Source: Treponema sp. UBA7570
GTDB lineage: Bacteria; Spirochaetota; Spirochaetia; Treponematales; Treponemataceae
Direction of reading: 5' to 3'
Assembly: GCA_002477955.1 (NCBI GenBank)
Contig: DLLE01000041.1
Location: forward strand, 1 to 9,858
DNA: 9,858 bases
In this document: positions 7,760 to 9,858 of the stretch, in pieces
Layout: each line of letters begins with the position of its first letter
How positions within the stretch are numbered: position 1 is the first letter of the stretch
The notes under the pieces: generated by a model
What the model saw: the letters and a program-made list of their open reading frames with translations, nothing else
The model's database searches: none
Told to the model about the DNA's origin: nothing
Translations under genes and position numbers: made by a program

Positions 7760-8992
7760 CTATTTTTCAATTTTTTCCATTGTCTGAATCATAAAGTCGG
7801 CGGTGCGTTTTCCAGCCTCGCCGATATGCATCCATGCCTCGTCGCGCGCCTTTTTCCGTGCCGCCGCAAGTTCCGGAGAATCGCTTGCGTTTTGAATTAC
7901 ATTTTTGATATTGGCAAAATCCTTTTCTTCGATCTTTATGCCGATTTTCTTGACTGTGGAAAACTGCCAGATTTCGTGGCCAATGTCGTAAGCGTCATAA
8001 GGCCCAAGCTCCATTTCTGCGTTTGCATACATGACTGGCTTGTCGCAAAGAAATGTGTAGTCCCAGATAATTCCTGAAAAGTCCGTAATCATAATGTCCG
8101 CTTTTTTGAGCGAATAGAAATTGTCCCGGTTTGAATCCCATTCAACGTTCGGCGTGTCTTTGTACGCTGCTTCAAGCTCTGAAAGCATTGCGGCTTCTGA
8201 AATCCTTGACTGCGGATGCGGGCGGATTATGATTTTCCAGCCGGTTGCAACGAGCGGATCAAGAAGCTTTTTTCCGTAAAGAGAAAGAAGCGCGGACTTT
8301 CCCCATGAAGGCGAAACCAAAACCGTAAACTGATGATTCTCTTCGGCTGGAATTCCTTCCATCTTTTTCTTGAAAACATCAAGATATGTGCATCCGACGG
8401 TAACAAGCTGCTTTGCAGGGAGATTTCTTTGCCGTTCCATCTCGCGGATGTCTTCAAACTGATAGTCGCCTGTGCATAAAATCGAGTCAAAATAGTCGAT
8501 TCCAAAAAGACGGTACATTGTCGGGTCGCCCGGAGAATGAAAAATATGCGAATAATGCCTTACGTTCTTGCTGCGCTTGAGCTGGTAGACCTGAAGCCCA
8601 GGTGTCGTCATAAGGACAAAGCCTGCGGAAAGCATATTGAGCTTTGCGAACGCCTTGTTTCCTTCGCCAATTACTTCCGGCTTTACAAATTCGTATTTCT
8701 CTTCAAAAACAGGATCCTTGTCGTTTGCAACGTAATACGTGATTTCAATTTTCCTTTTCTCAAATTCATCAAGAACAGGCTTGAAAACGTTCCAGTAACG
8801 CTTGTCCTCTGAGTAAATCACATATTTCTTGTAAGACTTGTCGAGTTTTTGCCCCTTTCCGCCAGTAAAGAAAAGCTTCAACTTAAGCCAGAATGCCTTT
8901 GCCAGAAAAAAAAGCGTCGCGCATGCTCCAATCAAGATTGAAAAGAGCATTGAGCCTGTGCCCGGGTCGATATAAAGCGGTAAAAATGTCAT
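7760..8992 (-). CDS. CDP-glycerol:glycerophosphotransferase family protein (TagB/TagF-like)
   Basis: A predicted transferase that moves glycerol-phosphate or a similar polyol-phosphate from a CDP-activated donor onto a lipid-linked or glycan acceptor at the cytoplasmic face of the membrane. The 410-residue chain opens with one membrane segment (about 8-40) containing YIDPGTGSMLF at 7-17, then a basic stretch. The GT-B-like catalytic part shows FHSPGDP (151-157), YFDSILCTGDYQ (167-178), VSPSWGKSALL (226-236), IIRPHPQS (255-262) and ADIMITDFSGIIWDYTFL (298-315), the last two being the family's most conserved motifs. The length fits a TagB-type enzyme rather than a long polymerase. The ATG at 8992 is chosen because it places the DPGTGS segment at the extreme N-terminus; no Shine-Dalgarno precedes it. 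A five-codon frame (ATG 9006, stop TGA) overlaps this start as ATGA, so reinitiation is possible. Family assignment is confident; the donor polyol is not determinable. Confidence 0.92.
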   Translation of the reverse strand: MTFLPLYIDPGTGSMLFSILIGACATLFFLAKAFWLKLKLFFTGGKGQKLDKSYKKYVIYSEDKRYWNVFKPVLDEFEKRKIEITYYVANDKDPVFEEKYEFVKPEVIGEGNKAFAKLNMLSAGFVLMTTPGLQVYQLKRSKNVRHYSHIFHSPGDPTMYRLFGIDYFDSILCTGDYQFEDIREMERQRNLPAKQLVTVGCTYLDVFKKKMEGIPAEENHQFTVLVSPSWGKSALLSLYGKKLLDPLVATGWKIIIRPHPQSRISEAAMLSELEAAYKDTPNVEWDSNRDNFYSLKKADIMITDFSGIIWDYTFLCDKPVMYANAEMELGPYDAYDIGHEIWQFSTVKKIGIKIEEKDFANIKNVIQNASDSPELAAARKKARDEAWMHIGEAGKRTADFMIQTMEKIEK

Positions 8993-9020
8993 AGTTTGCT
9001 AATCATAAAAATGAGTTTGC
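8981..9020. repeat. Short imperfect direct repeat around the phosphotransferase start
   Basis: TAAAAATG followed by AGTTTGC occurs twice: at 8981-8999, with TCAT inserted between the halves, and at 9006-9020 without it. The first copy spans the start codon of the phosphotransferase gene, the second lies in the 3' arm of the hairpin. It may be a small local duplication that placed the present start codon, or chance in AT-rich DNA. Confidence 0.3.
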
Positions 9021-9058
9021 AAGAAATTTTAAGTGAAAATTCCTCAGCAAACCCATTT
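9007..9058 (-). terminator. Terminator or attenuator hairpin after the aminotransferase gene
   Basis: On the minus strand, AAATGGGTTTGC (9058-9047) pairs with GCAAACTCATTT (9020-9009): twelve pairs including one G-U. The 26-base loop itself contains AATTTT and AAAATT, which can pair inside. A U run of five (9012-9008) follows the stem. It starts 14 bases after the aminotransferase stop. The downstream coding start is only 16 bases beyond the hairpin, leaving no room for a complete new promoter, so partial read-through or attenuation is likely if the genes are co-transcribed. Confidence 0.55.
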
Positions 9059-9072
9059 CATCTCCCTTAATT

Positions 9073-9858
9073 TTATTTTTCGCAGAAGTCCTTGATCAGT
9101 TCCAGAACCTTGTCCATGTCAGGCTTCGGAGCGACTGTAATGCGCATTGAAAGGTGTCCTCCCTCTGACCAAAGCCTTACAAGATAGCCGTTTGCGGCGA
9201 GATTGTCTTTTAGAGCCTGCACGTCAATCGAGTCGTCAAAATGGATAAAGATGAAGTTCGCGGCAGACTTGAACGCCTTGATTCCCTTTATCTTGTTGAT
9301 TTCAGAAATAAACTCGTCTTTCAATCTGATAATCGTTTTTGTAAGCTCTGAGTAATATTTCTTGTCTTTGAGGGCGGCAATGCAGACTTTCCGTCCAATG
9401 TTTGATGTGCGGAACGGGTTCAAGTCAAGCTTGAAGACCTGTTTTGCCATCGGTGTGCAAAGGCCGTATCCCATGCGGATTCCTGCAAGTCCGTAAAGTT
9501 TTGAGAATGTGCGGCAGAACACAACATTGTTGTATGCGTTGAGGTAATATTTCGCGTCATAGGTGACAGTTGAAAGCCCAAGATAAGCCTCATCGACAAT
9601 TACAAGCGATGACGGGTTCTCCTTGATTACTTTCTCGAGGTCTGCGCGGCTGATTACAGCTCCAGTCGGGTTGTGCGGAGTCGTAATCACAATGATTCTA
9701 GGCTTTGTCTTTTTTGCAACATCAAGAAGATTTGCCGTGTCAAACTCGTATGAGTCAGCTCCCGGAACAACGTTGTAATACGCCGCCTTTGCATGGCGAA
9801 GCTCGCAGACAGACTTGTAATAGTTCCAGGCCGGAGCGGAAATCAGGACTGTGTCGTC
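9073..9858 (-). CDS. PLP-dependent aminotransferase, class I/II (HisC-like), N-terminus beyond window
   Basis: The frame is open from the right edge of the window to TAA 9075-9073, giving 261 C-terminal residues. Numbered from the window edge, it shows TTPHNPTG (59-66), the PLP-ring aspartate and tyrosine in VDEAYLGL (88-95), the Schiff-base lysine in RTFSKLYGLAGIRMGY (Lys120; Arg128 for phosphate) and the carboxylate-binding arginine in LSMRITV (Arg239). This is the pattern of fold-type I enzymes close to histidinol-phosphate aminotransferase. The missing part should be roughly 100 residues for a free-standing enzyme. The GTG at 9690 is inside the conserved core and is not a real start. Candidates are HisC itself, a CobD-like decarboxylase, or, given the CDP-dependent surface genes next door, the C-terminal half of a PntC-type cytidylyltransferase-aminotransferase fusion as characterised in Treponema. 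The sequence beyond the edge decides this. A hairpin separates it from the next gene. Confidence 0.88.
   Translation of the reverse strand, partial: DDTVLISAPAWNYYKSVCELRHAKAAYYNVVPGADSYEFDTANLLDVAKKTKPRIIVITTPHNPTGAVISRADLEKVIKENPSSLVIVDEAYLGLSTVTYDAKYYLNAYNNVVFCRTFSKLYGLAGIRMGYGLCTPMAKQVFKLDLNPFRTSNIGRKVCIAALKDKKYYSELTKTIIRLKDEFISEINKIKGIKAFKSAANFIFIHFDDSIDVQALKDNLAANGYLVRLWSEGGHLSMRITVAPKPDMDKVLELIKDFCEK

Noticed and set aside
7709..8077. A 122-codon open frame on the plus strand opposite the phosphotransferase gene
   Set aside because: It is antisense to a conserved coding region, composed mostly of Cys, Phe and Arg, and has no recognisable motif.
1..9858. CRISPR arrays, tRNA/rRNA genes, insertion sequences or att sites
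   Set aside because: I saw no regularly spaced repeats, no tRNA-like cloverleaf, no transposase or integrase motifs, and no paired terminal repeats.

Overview
The window looks like chromosomal DNA from a low-GC, Gram-negative-type anaerobe, most likely a spirochaete of the genus Treponema. This is an inference from gene content and composition: a K+-dependent, TmPPase-like membrane pyrophosphatase, teichoic-acid-type surface genes outside an obvious Firmicutes context, and an isolated poly-G tract of the kind Treponema uses for phase variation. No rRNA, tRNA, CRISPR array or insertion sequence is visible. No stretch longer than about 100 bases lacks a gene.

Layout. Plus strand, 1-2530: the C-terminal end of a YhcC-type (TIGR01212) radical SAM protein, a short AT-rich gap, then hppA, a complete membrane-bound ion-pumping pyrophosphatase whose residues fit a K+-dependent, probably Na+-pumping, enzyme. 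A strong 13-bp hairpin at 2551-2596 closes this half and lies between the two convergent gene sets.

Minus strand, read from 9858 down to 2623: an aminotransferase of the HisC-like class (cut by the window edge), a hairpin, a CDP-glycerol:glycerophosphotransferase-like protein, an intercistronic hairpin, a 899-residue fusion of a YidC/Oxa1-like membrane domain to an alkaline-phosphatase-superfamily (LTA-synthase/sulfatase-like) domain, a membrane-anchored CotH-family kinase starting 7 bases after the fusion gene, and a family 4-type glycosyltransferase.

The minus-strand genes read as a module for building and decorating a surface polymer or glycolipid. The TagB/TagF-like enzyme would transfer polyol-phosphate from a CDP-activated donor. 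The fusion protein would carry out phosphotransfer or hydrolysis outside the membrane. The glycosyltransferase would add sugar. The CotH-like kinase may phosphorylate an exported partner. The two most notable points are (1) a nine-G tract inside the CotH-like gene, where loss or gain of one G brings an early stop, so the gene is a good candidate for phase-variable ON/OFF switching, and (2) the YidC-like domain of the fusion, which keeps the family's topology and several motifs but has Thr at the place of the groove arginine, so it is probably not an ordinary insertase. The function of the module as a whole is inferred and not shown by the sequence.
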